DNA of 64,000 nt from Phyllobacteriaceae bacterium (GTDB lineage Bacteria; Pseudomonadota; Alphaproteobacteria; Rhizobiales; Rhizobiaceae). Under the pieces are notes generated by a model that was given only the letters and a program-made list of their open reading frames with translations, made no database searches and was not told the DNA's origin. Numbering within the stretch: the stretch's first letter is position 1; each line of letters begins with the position of its first letter. The DNA lies in the NCBI GenBank assembly GCA_016711085.1, contig JADJTR010000001.1, positions 372,001 to 436,000 on the forward strand, read 5' to 3'. Shown here one piece after another: positions 56,018 through 64,000 of this stretch. The position numbers were made by a program, and so were the translations under genes.

Positions 56018-56359
56018 ATGGAGCACGCGCCGATGGACATCGCCAGGATCAACGAGCACGCCGACGACGCGGCCGAGCTGTTGACGATTCTCGCCAATCC
56101 GAACCGTCTGATGGTGCTGTGCAACCTCCTGAACGGCGAGATGGCGGTGCTGCCGCTGGCCGAGAGCGTCGGCATGACCCAGTCGGCGCTATCGCAGCAG
56201 CTTGCGAAATTGCGGGCGCTGAAGCTGGTCGAAACCCGCCGCGACGGCCGCACGATCTACTATCGGCTGGCGTCGGAGAAAGTCGAACGCCTTCTCGGAA
56301 CGCTCTACGACATCTATTGCGTCATCCCCGGCAATGGCGGTCTGGCCGAGGCGGCCTGA
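56018..56359 (+). CDS. bigR: ArsR-family sulfide/persulfide-responsive repressor BigR
   Basis: 113 residues with a winged helix (ILANPNRLMVLCNLLNGEMA; recognition helix TQSALSQQLAKLRAL; wing TRRDGRTIYYRL). Two Cys, C35 and C101, are 66 residues apart, exactly the spacing of the redox Cys pairs in BigR (42/108) and SqrR (41/107), which form a disulfide or tetrasulfide bridge that releases DNA. It is divergent from the MBL-DUF442-SulP operon it presumably controls. AAGAGG lies 6 bases before ATG 56018; ATG 56033 is an alternative start. Confidence 0.88.
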   Translation: MEHAPMDIARINEHADDAAELLTILANPNRLMVLCNLLNGEMAVLPLAESVGMTQSALSQQLAKLRALKLVETRRDGRTIYYRLASEKVERLLGTLYDIYCVIPGNGGLAEAA

Positions 56360-56361
56360 CG

Positions 56362-57681
56362 CTATTTGAACCGGTCGAGCAACGCGGCGGTTTTCGGCGC
56401 ATTGCGGGTGATTGCGCGCAGTTGCGCCAATGTCGGATTCAGTGCCGCGCGTTGATCCGCCGTCATCCGCGCCCAGCCGTCCTGGGCCGAAAACAGCCAG
56501 GAAAACAGCGCCTCCTCGTCATTGGCCGCCGCTGCGCGTTGCAGCGCGACGCCGGCGGCTTCGGCGTCGGCGAGATCGAACAGGAATTCGGTCGCATAGA
56601 TGCGCAGGGTCCGGTCGCCCTGGCCGATGAAATCGACAAGGAGCGCCTTGTCGGCTGAAGTCATCGCTTTGGCGATGTCGTCGCGCAACCCCTTGTCACG
56701 CCTGAGCATTTCGGTCAGCGCTACCGCGACGCCGAGCTTGAGCCGGTAATTGTTGACCGGATGAGCGTGGACGTAGGCGAGGAACGCCGGGACATCCTGG
56801 GGCGAACCGGAGGCGAGAAAGTCGCGCGCGGTGCGCCGCACCTCGGCATCGTCCGACGACAATTCCGCCAGCGCCTTGTCGCGTTCGGCCGTATTGAGCG
56901 GCAATAGCGGTTGGGCGCGGGCTTCGAGCCCGAACGGGTCGCCGGAGAACACCGCCGCCGAGGCGTTGATCTTCGTCCGGCAGGGTGCGACACCATCCGC
57001 CATCGCCTCGCCGCCAATGGCCTTTCGATCATCGCGCTTGTCGAGGATCAGCCGGCGGATGGCGTCGAACTCCCAATCGATTTCCTCCGACCCGTCGAGA
57101 TAGGGGCGAAAACACGCGACCGGGATGCGGATCGAGGGCGTTTCGGAACCGTCGCGTGGCGACAGCAACAGAGTCGCCTCCGCCCGCGTCATGTTGGTTT
57201 CGAAGGAAACGAAGCGGAACTCGTCGGAAGTGCGATCGAGGTAGCTTGGCGCATAGTCTCCGAATTTGAGCAGCGGGGCGAAACGGTCCCAGTCGATGCC
57301 GGAAATCTGGCCGGCGGCGAAGGAATGGCGTTTTGAACTCTGGTCGCGCTCAAGCATCCAATTGCCGAAGGCAAGGATGGCGAACATGGTTGCCGTGGCG
57401 CCGGCGAAGGCGGCCGAATTGAGCTTGACGACGCCGCGCCCACCGAAAGCGACGACGATCAACGCGATGCCTGTCGCCATCACCAGCATCAGGAACAGCT
57501 TGGGCAATCCTTCGACGTTGCCGTCGACCAGGAACAGCCCGGCCAGCGCCGCGCCAACAAAGGCGAGGCCGACAAAAACGGCGAACGCCATTTCGCGCGT
57601 TGCCGGCGGAATGGGCGCATCGACCGGATCCGGACCGGTGGCGGGTGCGGCAGGTTCCGCAGGTGTTGCCGGGTCGGGCAT
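56362..57681 (-). CDS. Membrane protein with helical-repeat C-terminus, unknown function
   Basis: 439 residues from ATG 57681, which has GGAGG 8 bases upstream. A Pro/Ala-rich head is followed by three hydrophobic helices (FAVFVGLAFVGAALAGLFLV, FLMLVMATGIALIVVAFGG, and one near 85-105). A soluble middle domain (about 110-250) precedes a C-terminal half of paired helices resembling HEAT or TPR-like repeats (DAEVRRTARDFLASGSPQDV). Cys in PVACF and PCRTK might form a disulfide. I do not recognise the family. It is convergent with bigR (2-base gap) and not obviously linked to it. Confidence 0.65.
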   Translation of the reverse strand: MPDPATPAEPAAPATGPDPVDAPIPPATREMAFAVFVGLAFVGAALAGLFLVDGNVEGLPKLFLMLVMATGIALIVVAFGGRGVVKLNSAAFAGATATMFAILAFGNWMLERDQSSKRHSFAAGQISGIDWDRFAPLLKFGDYAPSYLDRTSDEFRFVSFETNMTRAEATLLLSPRDGSETPSIRIPVACFRPYLDGSEEIDWEFDAIRRLILDKRDDRKAIGGEAMADGVAPCRTKINASAAVFSGDPFGLEARAQPLLPLNTAERDKALAELSSDDAEVRRTARDFLASGSPQDVPAFLAYVHAHPVNNYRLKLGVAVALTEMLRRDKGLRDDIAKAMTSADKALLVDFIGQGDRTLRIYATEFLFDLADAEAAGVALQRAAAANDEEALFSWLFSAQDGWARMTADQRAALNPTLAQLRAITRNAPKTAALLDRFK

Positions 57682-57772
57682 AGGCTGAGCCTCCACCGCG
57701 CGAAAACGCGCGCGACGGCAACCCTAGGCATGCCGCTTTGGCGCTTCTGTCGCCCGCTTCACACACGGGTCG

Positions 57773-58915
57773 TTAAAATAGCCCGCCCATTTCCGCCAGC
57801 CTGCCCACATGATGGTCGCTGTCGCCGAAGGCGACGTCGATCATGGTCATGCGCTTGAAGTAGGCGCCGACGGCGTATTCCGCCGTCATGCCGACGCCGC
57901 CATGCAGCTGGATGGCGCTCTCGCCGACGGCGCGGCCGTTGCGGCCGATCTCGGCCTTGGCGGCGTGCAGGGACTTCGCCCGTTCCGTCGCCTCGTCGTC
58001 GTCGGCCATCATCGCCGCCAGATAAGCCATCGAGCGCGACTGCTCCGTCGCCGTGAACATGTCGACAGCGCGATGCTGCAGCGCCTGGAACGCGCCGATC
58101 GGCATGCCGAACTGCTTGCGGACTTTCAGATAGTCGACAGTGAGCTTCTGCATTGCCTCCATGACGCCGACCGCCTCGGCGCACAGCGCTGCGATGGTCT
58201 GGTCGACGACGGCGTGAACCAGCGACAGGCCATTTTCGGAATCGCCAAAGACGGCCTCCGCGTCGATGGCGACGTTGTCCAGCGACAATTCGGCAGCGCG
58301 CCGTCCGTCCTGGGTCGGATAGCCGCGTCGCGTGACCCCGGGCGCGTGGGCGTCGACGAGGAAGACGCCGATGCCGCCCGCATCGCGGCGGCTGCCGGCG
58401 GTGCGCGCCGTGACAAAGAATTTGTCGGCCGACGCGCCATCATGGACGACGCTCTTGTGACCGGACAACAGCCAGCCGCCGCCATCGCGCTTCGCCGTCG
58501 ATTCGACAATGTTGAGATCGAAACGCGAATGCCGTTCGGTGTGGGCGAAGGCGAGTTTCAACGCGCCTGAGGCAATCTCGGGGATGAGCGCGGCGCGCTG
58601 CGCGGCCGAACCGGCGAGGCGGACAAATCCGCCGCCGGTGATGACGGTCGTCATCCACGGCTCCAGCGCCAAGACCCGACCGAAGGCTTCCGCCACGATC
58701 ATCGTTTCGACCGGCCCGCCGCCGATGCCGCCGTCGTCCTCGGCGAAGGGCAGGGCCATCAGACCCATCTCGGCATAGCGCGCCCACATCTCGGCCGAAA
58801 AGCCCTCGGGCGACGCCATCGCCCGCTTGCGCTCCTCGAATCCGTAGCGGTCGGCGAGCAACCGGTCGAGTTGGTCTTTCAGCAGCGTCTGTTCGTCGGA
58901 AAAATCGAAATCCAT
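57773..58915 (-). CDS. Acyl-CoA dehydrogenase, PimD-like small subunit
   Basis: 380 residues. MDFDFSDEQTLLKDQLDRLL is the usual start of the pimeloyl-CoA dehydrogenase small-subunit group, and VRKQFGMPIGAFQALQHRAVDM and IQLHGGVGMTAEYAVGAYFKR are standard acyl-CoA dehydrogenase segments for FAD and acyl-CoA binding. It is the last gene of a four-gene operon and lies 4 bases from the larger dehydrogenase, suggesting a heteromer. The order matches pimC-pimD of Rhodopseudomonas, which desaturates pimeloyl-CoA and related dicarboxylyl-CoAs. Substrate specificity is inferred from synteny. Confidence 0.88.
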   Translation of the reverse strand: MDFDFSDEQTLLKDQLDRLLADRYGFEERKRAMASPEGFSAEMWARYAEMGLMALPFAEDDGGIGGGPVETMIVAEAFGRVLALEPWMTTVITGGGFVRLAGSAAQRAALIPEIASGALKLAFAHTERHSRFDLNIVESTAKRDGGGWLLSGHKSVVHDGASADKFFVTARTAGSRRDAGGIGVFLVDAHAPGVTRRGYPTQDGRRAAELSLDNVAIDAEAVFGDSENGLSLVHAVVDQTIAALCAEAVGVMEAMQKLTVDYLKVRKQFGMPIGAFQALQHRAVDMFTATEQSRSMAYLAAMMADDDEATERAKSLHAAKAEIGRNGRAVGESAIQLHGGVGMTAEYAVGAYFKRMTMIDVAFGDSDHHVGRLAEMGGLF

Positions 58916-58919
58916 GGCG

Positions 58920-60122
58920 TCACAACCCCAACACGGCCTTGGCGATGATGTTGCGCTGGATCTCGTTGGAGCCGCCGTAGATCGAGACCTTGCGATTGTT
59001 GAAATAGGAAGGCGCGGCATAGGCCGCGTAGTCAGGCCCGTCGGCCGGCTCGTTCCAGCCATCTTCCTCCGCGCCGCGAAAAGGCGCTGCGAACGGCCCC
59101 ATCACCTCCATCAGCAGATGCGTCGTCGCCTGCTGGATTTCCGAGCCCTTTATCTTGAGGATCGACGACGCCGGGTCCGGCCTGCCGGTGTGGCCGCGCT
59201 TGGCGTCGTTGGAGACGACGCGCATCTGCGTCAGCTCCAGCGCTTTCAGCTCGATTTCGACGGAAACGAGTTTCTCGCGGAAGCGCGGCTCTTCGATCAA
59301 CGGCCTGCCGCCGGAAAATTCCTGCGCCGCCAGTTCGCGGATGCGGGCGATGCGCTGCTTCGACAGGCCGACGCGGGCGATGCCGGAACGCTCGTTGCCG
59401 AGCAGGAATTTGGCGTAGTCCCAGCCGCGATTCTCCTCGCCGACGAGATTTTCCGCCGGCACGCGCACGTCAGTCAGGAACACCTCGTTGATCTCGCGCC
59501 CGCCATCCATGGTGACGATGGGGCGGACCTCGATGCCGGGCGTCTTCATGTCGATCAGCAGGTAGGTGATGCCCTTCTGCTTCTTGGCGTCGGGATTGGT
59601 GCGCACGAGGCAGAAGATCCAGTCGGCGTACTGCGCCAGCGTCGTCCAGGTCTTCTGGCCGTTGACGATGAAAAAATCGCCATCGCGCACCGCTTTGGTG
59701 CGCAGCGAGGCGAGGTCGGAGCCGGCGCCCGGCTCGGAGAAGCCCTGGCACCACCAGTCGTCGAGAGTGAGGATGCGCGGCAGGTAATGCGCCTTCTGCG
59801 CCGCATTGCCGAAAGCGGCGATCACCGGGCCGACCATCGACACGCCGAAAGCGAGTGGCGCCGGGGCCGGCCATTTCTGCAGTTCCTCCAGGTAAATGTA
59901 CTGACGCACCGGATCCCAGCCCGTGCCGCCATGTTCGACCGGCCAGTGCGGCGCACCCCAGCCCTTCGCTGACAGCGTGCGCGTCCAGGCGCGATAGTCG
60001 TCCGGGCCGATGAACTCGCCGTCGATCAGCTTGGCGCGCACCGATTCCGGCAGGTTGTCGCGGAAAAAGGCCCGCACCTCGTCGCGAAAGGCGATTTCTT
60101 GCCGCGTGAAACGGAGGTCCAT
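58920..60122 (-). CDS. Acyl-CoA dehydrogenase, PimC-like large subunit
   Basis: 400 residues. Typical segments are WWCQGFSEPGAGSDLASL (FAD/acyl site), GQKTWTTLAQYADWIFCLVR, FLLGNERSGIARVGLSK, and the terminal SIYGGSNEIQRNIIAKAVLG. The sequence closely follows the PimC/FadE type. It should form a complex with the following small subunit and pass electrons to ETF. It sits 10 bases downstream of the thiolase gene in a dense operon. Confidence 0.9.
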   Translation of the reverse strand: MDLRFTRQEIAFRDEVRAFFRDNLPESVRAKLIDGEFIGPDDYRAWTRTLSAKGWGAPHWPVEHGGTGWDPVRQYIYLEELQKWPAPAPLAFGVSMVGPVIAAFGNAAQKAHYLPRILTLDDWWCQGFSEPGAGSDLASLRTKAVRDGDFFIVNGQKTWTTLAQYADWIFCLVRTNPDAKKQKGITYLLIDMKTPGIEVRPIVTMDGGREINEVFLTDVRVPAENLVGEENRGWDYAKFLLGNERSGIARVGLSKQRIARIRELAAQEFSGGRPLIEEPRFREKLVSVEIELKALELTQMRVVSNDAKRGHTGRPDPASSILKIKGSEIQQATTHLLMEVMGPFAAPFRGAEEDGWNEPADGPDYAAYAAPSYFNNRKVSIYGGSNEIQRNIIAKAVLGL

Positions 60123-60132
60123 GTCGCTCTCC

Positions 60133-61305
60133 TCAGACGATTTCGAACAGGCCGGCCGCGCCCATGCCGCCGCCAATGCACATGGTGACGACGGCAAATT
60201 TGACGCCGCGCCTCTTGCCTTCGATCAGCGCATGCATGGCGAGCCGCGCCCCGCTCATGCCATAGGGGTGGCCGACCGCGATTGCGCCGCCATCGACATT
60301 GAGCTTGTCGGGGTCGATGCCGAGCCGGTCGCGACAATAAAGCACCTGCACGGCGAAAGCCTCGTTCAGTTCCCACAGGCCGATGTCGTCGACGGTAAGG
60401 CCATGGCGCTCCAGCAGGCGGGGCACGGCGAAAACCGGGCCGATGCCCATTTCGTCGGGCGCGCAGCCGGCGACATTGAAGCCGCGGAAAATGCCGAGCG
60501 GGGCGATATTGCGCCGTTGCGCCTCATGACCCTCCATCAGCGCCAGCGCCGCCGCGCCGTCGGAGAGCTGCGAGGCGTTGCCGGCGGTGACGCTTCCGCC
60601 TTCGCGCACCGGCTTCAGCCCGGCGAGACCCTCGGCCGTCGTTTCGGGGCGCGGCCCCTCGTCGTGGGTCAGCGTCATTTCCTTGTGGGTGACCGCCTTG
60701 GTCTCCTTGTCGACGACCGCCATGCGCACCGCGATCGGCGCGATCTCGGCGTCGAAACGGCCGGCCGCGCGCGCTGCCGCCGTGCGGCGTTGGCTTTCGA
60801 GCGCGTACTCGTCCTGACGTTGGCGCGACACGCCATAGCGCTTGGCCACCACTTCCGCGGTGTCGATCATCGGCATGTTGACATCCGGATGGCTGTTGGC
60901 GTCCAGCGCGCGATGCATGTTCTGGTGTTCGTTCTGCACCAGGCTGATCGATTCAAGCCCGCCGGCGATGCCGGCCCGCACGCCGTCATTGCGAATGGCG
61001 TTGGCGATGAGCGCCATCGATTGCAGGCCGGAGGAGCATTGGCGGTCGATCGTCGTTCCCGCCGTCGTCACCGGCAGGCCGGCGGCGAGCAGCGCGCGCC
61101 GCGCCACATTGCGCCCGGTCGCGCCTTCCTGCATGGCGCAACCCATGACGACATCCTCGATCTCGTTCAATTCGAGCCCGGAGCGGATCAGCGCATGGCG
61201 GACGGCGTGGGCGCCGAGCGTCGCGCCGCCAGTGTCGTTGATCCCGCCGCGATAGGCCTTGCCAATCGGCGTGCGCGCGGCGGAGACGATGACGGCTTCC
61301 TTCAT
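60133..61305 (-). CDS. Acetyl-CoA acyltransferase (thiolase), PimB-like
   Basis: 390 residues, an intact class I thiolase. Nucleophile Cys90 lies in TIDRQCSSGLQSM, the His in GGAIAVGHPYGMSGAR, and the second Cys in CIGGGMGAAGLFE. It cleaves 3-ketoacyl-CoA with CoA to release acetyl-CoA in beta-oxidation. It follows the multifunctional FadJ-like gene by 13 bases. The position equals that of pimB in Rhodopseudomonas. Confidence 0.93.
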   Translation of the reverse strand: MKEAVIVSAARTPIGKAYRGGINDTGGATLGAHAVRHALIRSGLELNEIEDVVMGCAMQEGATGRNVARRALLAAGLPVTTAGTTIDRQCSSGLQSMALIANAIRNDGVRAGIAGGLESISLVQNEHQNMHRALDANSHPDVNMPMIDTAEVVAKRYGVSRQRQDEYALESQRRTAAARAAGRFDAEIAPIAVRMAVVDKETKAVTHKEMTLTHDEGPRPETTAEGLAGLKPVREGGSVTAGNASQLSDGAAALALMEGHEAQRRNIAPLGIFRGFNVAGCAPDEMGIGPVFAVPRLLERHGLTVDDIGLWELNEAFAVQVLYCRDRLGIDPDKLNVDGGAIAVGHPYGMSGARLAMHALIEGKRRGVKFAVVTMCIGGGMGAAGLFEIV

Positions 61306-61318
61306 GGCAAATTCTCCC

Positions 61319-63444
61319 TCATGCGGTTGGATTTTTAAATTCGGCGAGTTTGCCGCCTCCGGCGGCGAGATCGCGCAACAACGGCGCGACGGAGAACGTA
61401 CCGCGTCCCGTCGCTTCGCGCCAATGGTCGAGCCGTTCGACGATCCGCGTCAAGCCCTCCATATCCGCCCAGAACCTCGGCCCGACCTTGCCGATCGGGA
61501 ACCCGTAGCCATGGACCCAGACAACGTCGATGTCCGAAGCGCGCGACGCGATGCCCTCGGCGAGGATTTTCGCAGCCTCGTTGATCATCGGGTGGAGCGT
61601 GCGTTCGAGGATTTCGCCCGGTTCGATCTGACGGCGGGCGCTTCCGGCTTGCGCCGATTTCGCCGCGACCAGCGTTTCGACATCGGGATCGACCGTACCG
61701 GTGCGTGCGCCTTCGGCGTAGCGATAGTAACCGCGTCCGGTCTTCTGGCCGAAGCGGCCCAGCTCGCAAAGCGCATCGGCGATGACCGCCGCGCGGCCAT
61801 GCGCCTTGCGGTTGGCCCAGCCGATGTCGAGGCCTGCGAGGTCGGCCATGGCGAACGGGCCCATGGGAAAGCCGAATTCGACAAAAGCGGCGTCGATTGT
61901 TGACGGAGTTGCGCCTTCGAGCAGCAGGTTTTCCAGCTCGGCCGATCGCGCCGCCAGCAGGCGATTGCCGACGAATCCGGGGCAGACGCCGACGACGACG
62001 GGAACCTTGCCGATGCGTTTGGCCAGCGCCAGCGCCGTCGCCAGAACGTCCGGCGCGGTCTTGTTCCCGCGCACGATCTCCAGCAACTTCATCACGTTGG
62101 CGGGCGAAAAGAAGTGCAGGCCGAGCACGTCGGCCGGCCGGCCGGTCGCCACGGCGATCGCGTCGACATCGAGATAGGAGGTGTTGGTGGCGAGGACCGC
62201 CCCCGGTTTAGCGATTTCGTCGAGGCGGGAGAAAATCGCGCGCTTGACGGCGATGTCCTCGAACGCCGCCTCGATGACCAGATCCGCCTCGCCCAGCGCC
62301 TCGTAACGGATCGTCGGCGTCATCAAGGCAAGCCGCCGGTCGCGTTCGTCCGGCGCCAGCGCGCCGCGCGCGACGGACGCATCGTAGTTGGCGCGGATGC
62401 GGGCCATGCCGCGCGCCGACGCCTCTTCGTTCGCCTCGACGATGGCGACGGGAACACCGCCGGCGGCAAGCGCCATGGCGATGCCGCCGCCCATCGTGCC
62501 GGCGCCGACGACGCCGGCTGAACGCAGGGCGCGCGGAATGATGTCCGGCCCGATTCGGGGAATTTTCACCGCTTCGCGTTCGGCGAAGAACAGATGGCGT
62601 TGCGCCCGCGACTGGTCCGAGGCGAGGAGCGCAAAAAAAGCGGCGCGCTCGGCGGCGAGCGCGTCATCGAACGGCAATGTGAGCGCGTTGCGCACGGCTT
62701 CGGCGCAAGCTCTCGGCGCGTCAAGGCCACGGACCTTTTTCAGCAGCGCCGCCACCTCGGCGTCGATGCCGTCGAGATCGGCGCGCGCCTGAAACAGCTT
62801 CTCTTCCCGGTCGCGCACCCGTCGCGCCGGCTCTTCGGCGACCGTCGCCTGATCGGCGAACGCGATCGCGTTGGCCAGAAGATCGGCGTCGAAGACCTCG
62901 TCGACAAGCCCGTCGGCAAGCGCTTGCGATGCGGCGACCGGATCCCCGGAGACGATCATCCGGAGCGCTTTGGACGCGCCGACCAGGCGCGGCAGGCGCG
63001 CTGTGCCGCCGGCGCCCGGCAGCAGGCCGAGCTTGACTTCCGGCAAACCGAGTTTCGCCGAGACGAGGGCGACCCGCCACGAACAGCCGAGCGCCAGTTC
63101 CAGCCCGCCGCCGAACGCCGCGCCATGAATGGCGGCGACCGTCGGCTTGCCGGCGTTTTCCAGCGCCGCGATCAGGTCGGGAAGATGCGGTCGCTCGGGC
63201 GGTTTGCCGAATTTCCTGATGTCCGCCCCGGCGACGAAGGTGCGCCCGGCGCAGGCAATGACGATGGCCGCGACAGCGCGGTCGGCCGAAAGCGCAAGTA
63301 TGGCGTCATGGAAAGGCTTGCGCACTGAAGCCGACAACGCGTTGACCGGCGGATTGTCGATGGTGACGACCGCGATCCGCCCTGGCGCGAGACGGTGACC
63401 GGCTCAGCCATGGCGGGCTTCGGCGCGCGCGCCGGCATCGTCAT
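61319..63444 (-). pseudogene. Enoyl-CoA hydratase/3-hydroxyacyl-CoA dehydrogenase (FadJ/PimF-like), frameshifted near the 5' end
   Basis: About 708 residues after correction. The crotonase half has CAGRTFVAGADIRKFGKPPE and the substrate-site AFGGGLELALGCSWR; the dehydrogenase half has GVVGAGTMGGGIAMALAAGG and LGLHFFSPANVMKLLEIVRG. The first ~26 codons are in another frame: after VTVSRQG a missing base at about 63381 turns RIAVVTIDNPPVNALSASVR into nonsense. The start (63444 or 63438) has GGGAGGAG upstream. It catalyses hydration and oxidation steps of beta-oxidation and heads the operon, like pimF. The frameshift is probably an assembly error. Confidence 0.87.
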
Positions 63445-63460
63445 CCGCTCCTCCCTTCGG

Positions 63461-63478
63461 ACATACTACCGAGTATGT
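63461..63478. promoter_or_regulatory. Perfect palindrome at the beta-oxidation operon promoter
   Basis: ACATACT-ACCG-AGTATGT, 7-bp perfect arms around a 4-base spacer, 17 bases upstream of the first start codon of the FadJ/PimF-like gene. Symmetry and position fit a TetR-type repressor operator. No regulator gene is in the window. Confidence 0.6.
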
Positions 63479-63594
63479 TGGAAGGGTTCGCCATCGTCAA
63501 TCGCGAAAGCGTGACGATGCGCCGCCCGCCGCGCACTGGCGGCGCGACGTGTGGCCGGATATGGAACGCGCGGGCAATACCGGAGCGCCAAAGC

Positions 63595-64000
63595 ATGGAC
63601 GTGACGATCTGGGGCGCGTTTCTCGCCGGGTTGATATCCTTCGTCTCGCCCTGCGTGCTGCCGATCGTGCCGCCCTATCTGGCATGGATCGCCGGGCTGT
63701 CGTTCGAGGAATTGCAACACGCCGACGAGAATCGCGGCCGCACCGGACGGTTGCTCGCTTCGTCGCTCGCCTTTGTCCTCGGCTTTTCCACCGTATTCAT
63801 CGCGCTCGGCGCCTCGGCCTCGGTTTTCGGCCAGGCGATGCGGCGCATGCTGGCCTGGACGGTCAATGTTTTCGGCCAGGACATCTCGGTGATGGGGGCG
63901 GTCGCCGGACTGATCATCATCGTTTTCGGCCTGCATTTTTTGGGCGTCTTCCGTATCGGCCTGCTCTACCGCGAAGCGCGTGTGCAGGTGCAGAACAAGC
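63595..64000 (+). CDS. ccdA: Cytochrome c biogenesis protein CcdA, 5' part
   Basis: The ATG at 63595 opens a frame that runs without a stop to the window edge (135 residues visible). The first helix contains the signature SFVSPCVLPIVPPYLAWIAG, where the Cys of the P-C-x-x-P motif is the redox residue. Further helices are LLASSLAFVLGFSTVFIALG and VAGLIIIVFGLHFLG. CcdA carries electrons from thioredoxin across the inner membrane for cytochrome c maturation and periplasmic thiol reduction. It is divergent from the beta-oxidation operon. The C-terminal half is outside the window. Confidence 0.92.
   Translation, partial: MDVTIWGAFLAGLISFVSPCVLPIVPPYLAWIAGLSFEELQHADENRGRTGRLLASSLAFVLGFSTVFIALGASASVFGQAMRRMLAWTVNVFGQDISVMGAVAGLIIIVFGLHFLGVFRIGLLYREARVQVQNK

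Overview
This is about 64 kb of high-GC chromosome from an alphaproteobacterium, most likely of the order Hyphomicrobiales (Rhizobiales). Pointers are a CIRCE-controlled groESL operon, a short-form HisG with its HisZ partner, a BigR-type sulfide regulator, DUF2093 and DUF4170 proteins, a DUF374 acyltransferase beside waaA-lpxK, a MutL with the endonuclease motif, a pimeloyl-CoA-type beta-oxidation operon, and RIME-like palindromic intergenic repeats. I saw no rRNA, tRNA, CRISPR array, transposase or prophage.

Layout. 1-1.4 kb: 3' end of a TadG-like von Willebrand protein. 1.4-3.5 kb: groESL with promoter, CIRCE and terminator. 3.8-7.9 kb: a frameshifted TauE/SafE permease, a CNNM/HlyC transporter, frameshifted fumC and a DoxX protein. 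7.9-11.8 kb (minus): hisS, a DUF559 endonuclease-like gene, hisZ and hisG, with a large inverted repeat between the first two. 11.8-12.7 kb: repeat-rich intergenic block. 12.7-15.6 kb: small envelope proteins, then a possible HNH-type nuclease toxin/immunity pair. 15.6-23.1 kb: tag, an L,D-transpeptidase, tadA, a pseudouridine synthase with 29-residue tandem repeats, rsmD and two M16 peptidases. 23.1-32.8 kb: patatin, MATE pump, a frameshifted Kef-type antiporter, pmbA, a CysQ-like phosphatase, and the lipid A/Kdo cluster DUF4170-DUF374-waaA-lpxK. 32.8-35.0 kb: DUF2093 and mutL. 34.9-35.9 kb: a second repeat-rich block related to the first.

36-39 kb: a DEAD-box helicase, then a lower-GC two-gene insert with an outer-membrane-like protein. 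39.3-43.4 kb: an MttB-family methyltransferase and a trimethylamine-dehydrogenase-like flavoprotein, suggesting methylated-amine or betaine catabolism. 43.4-50.4 kb: pirin, prmB, a DapB-like reductase, a higBA-type module, a 2-oxoglutarate oxygenase and the threonine-degrading pair kbl-tdh. 50.4-56.4 kb: truncated hemoglobin, SLAC1 channel, an FAH-like protein, and a sulfide-response cluster (bigR divergent from MBL hydrolase, DUF442, SulP). 57.7-63.4 kb (minus): a four-gene operon ordered like pimF-pimB-pimC-pimD, with a perfect palindrome at its promoter. The window ends inside ccdA.

An overriding caveat: at least ten apparent single-base frameshifts occur across eight otherwise well-conserved genes. 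Rejoining the frames gives family-typical lengths each time, so most are probably assembly indels, not real pseudogenes. The most interesting candidates for new biology are the toxin/immunity-like pair (14.4-15.6 kb), the lower-GC insert (37.6-39.1 kb), the compositionally foreign patch inside hisS, and the paired composite repeats near 12 and 35 kb.
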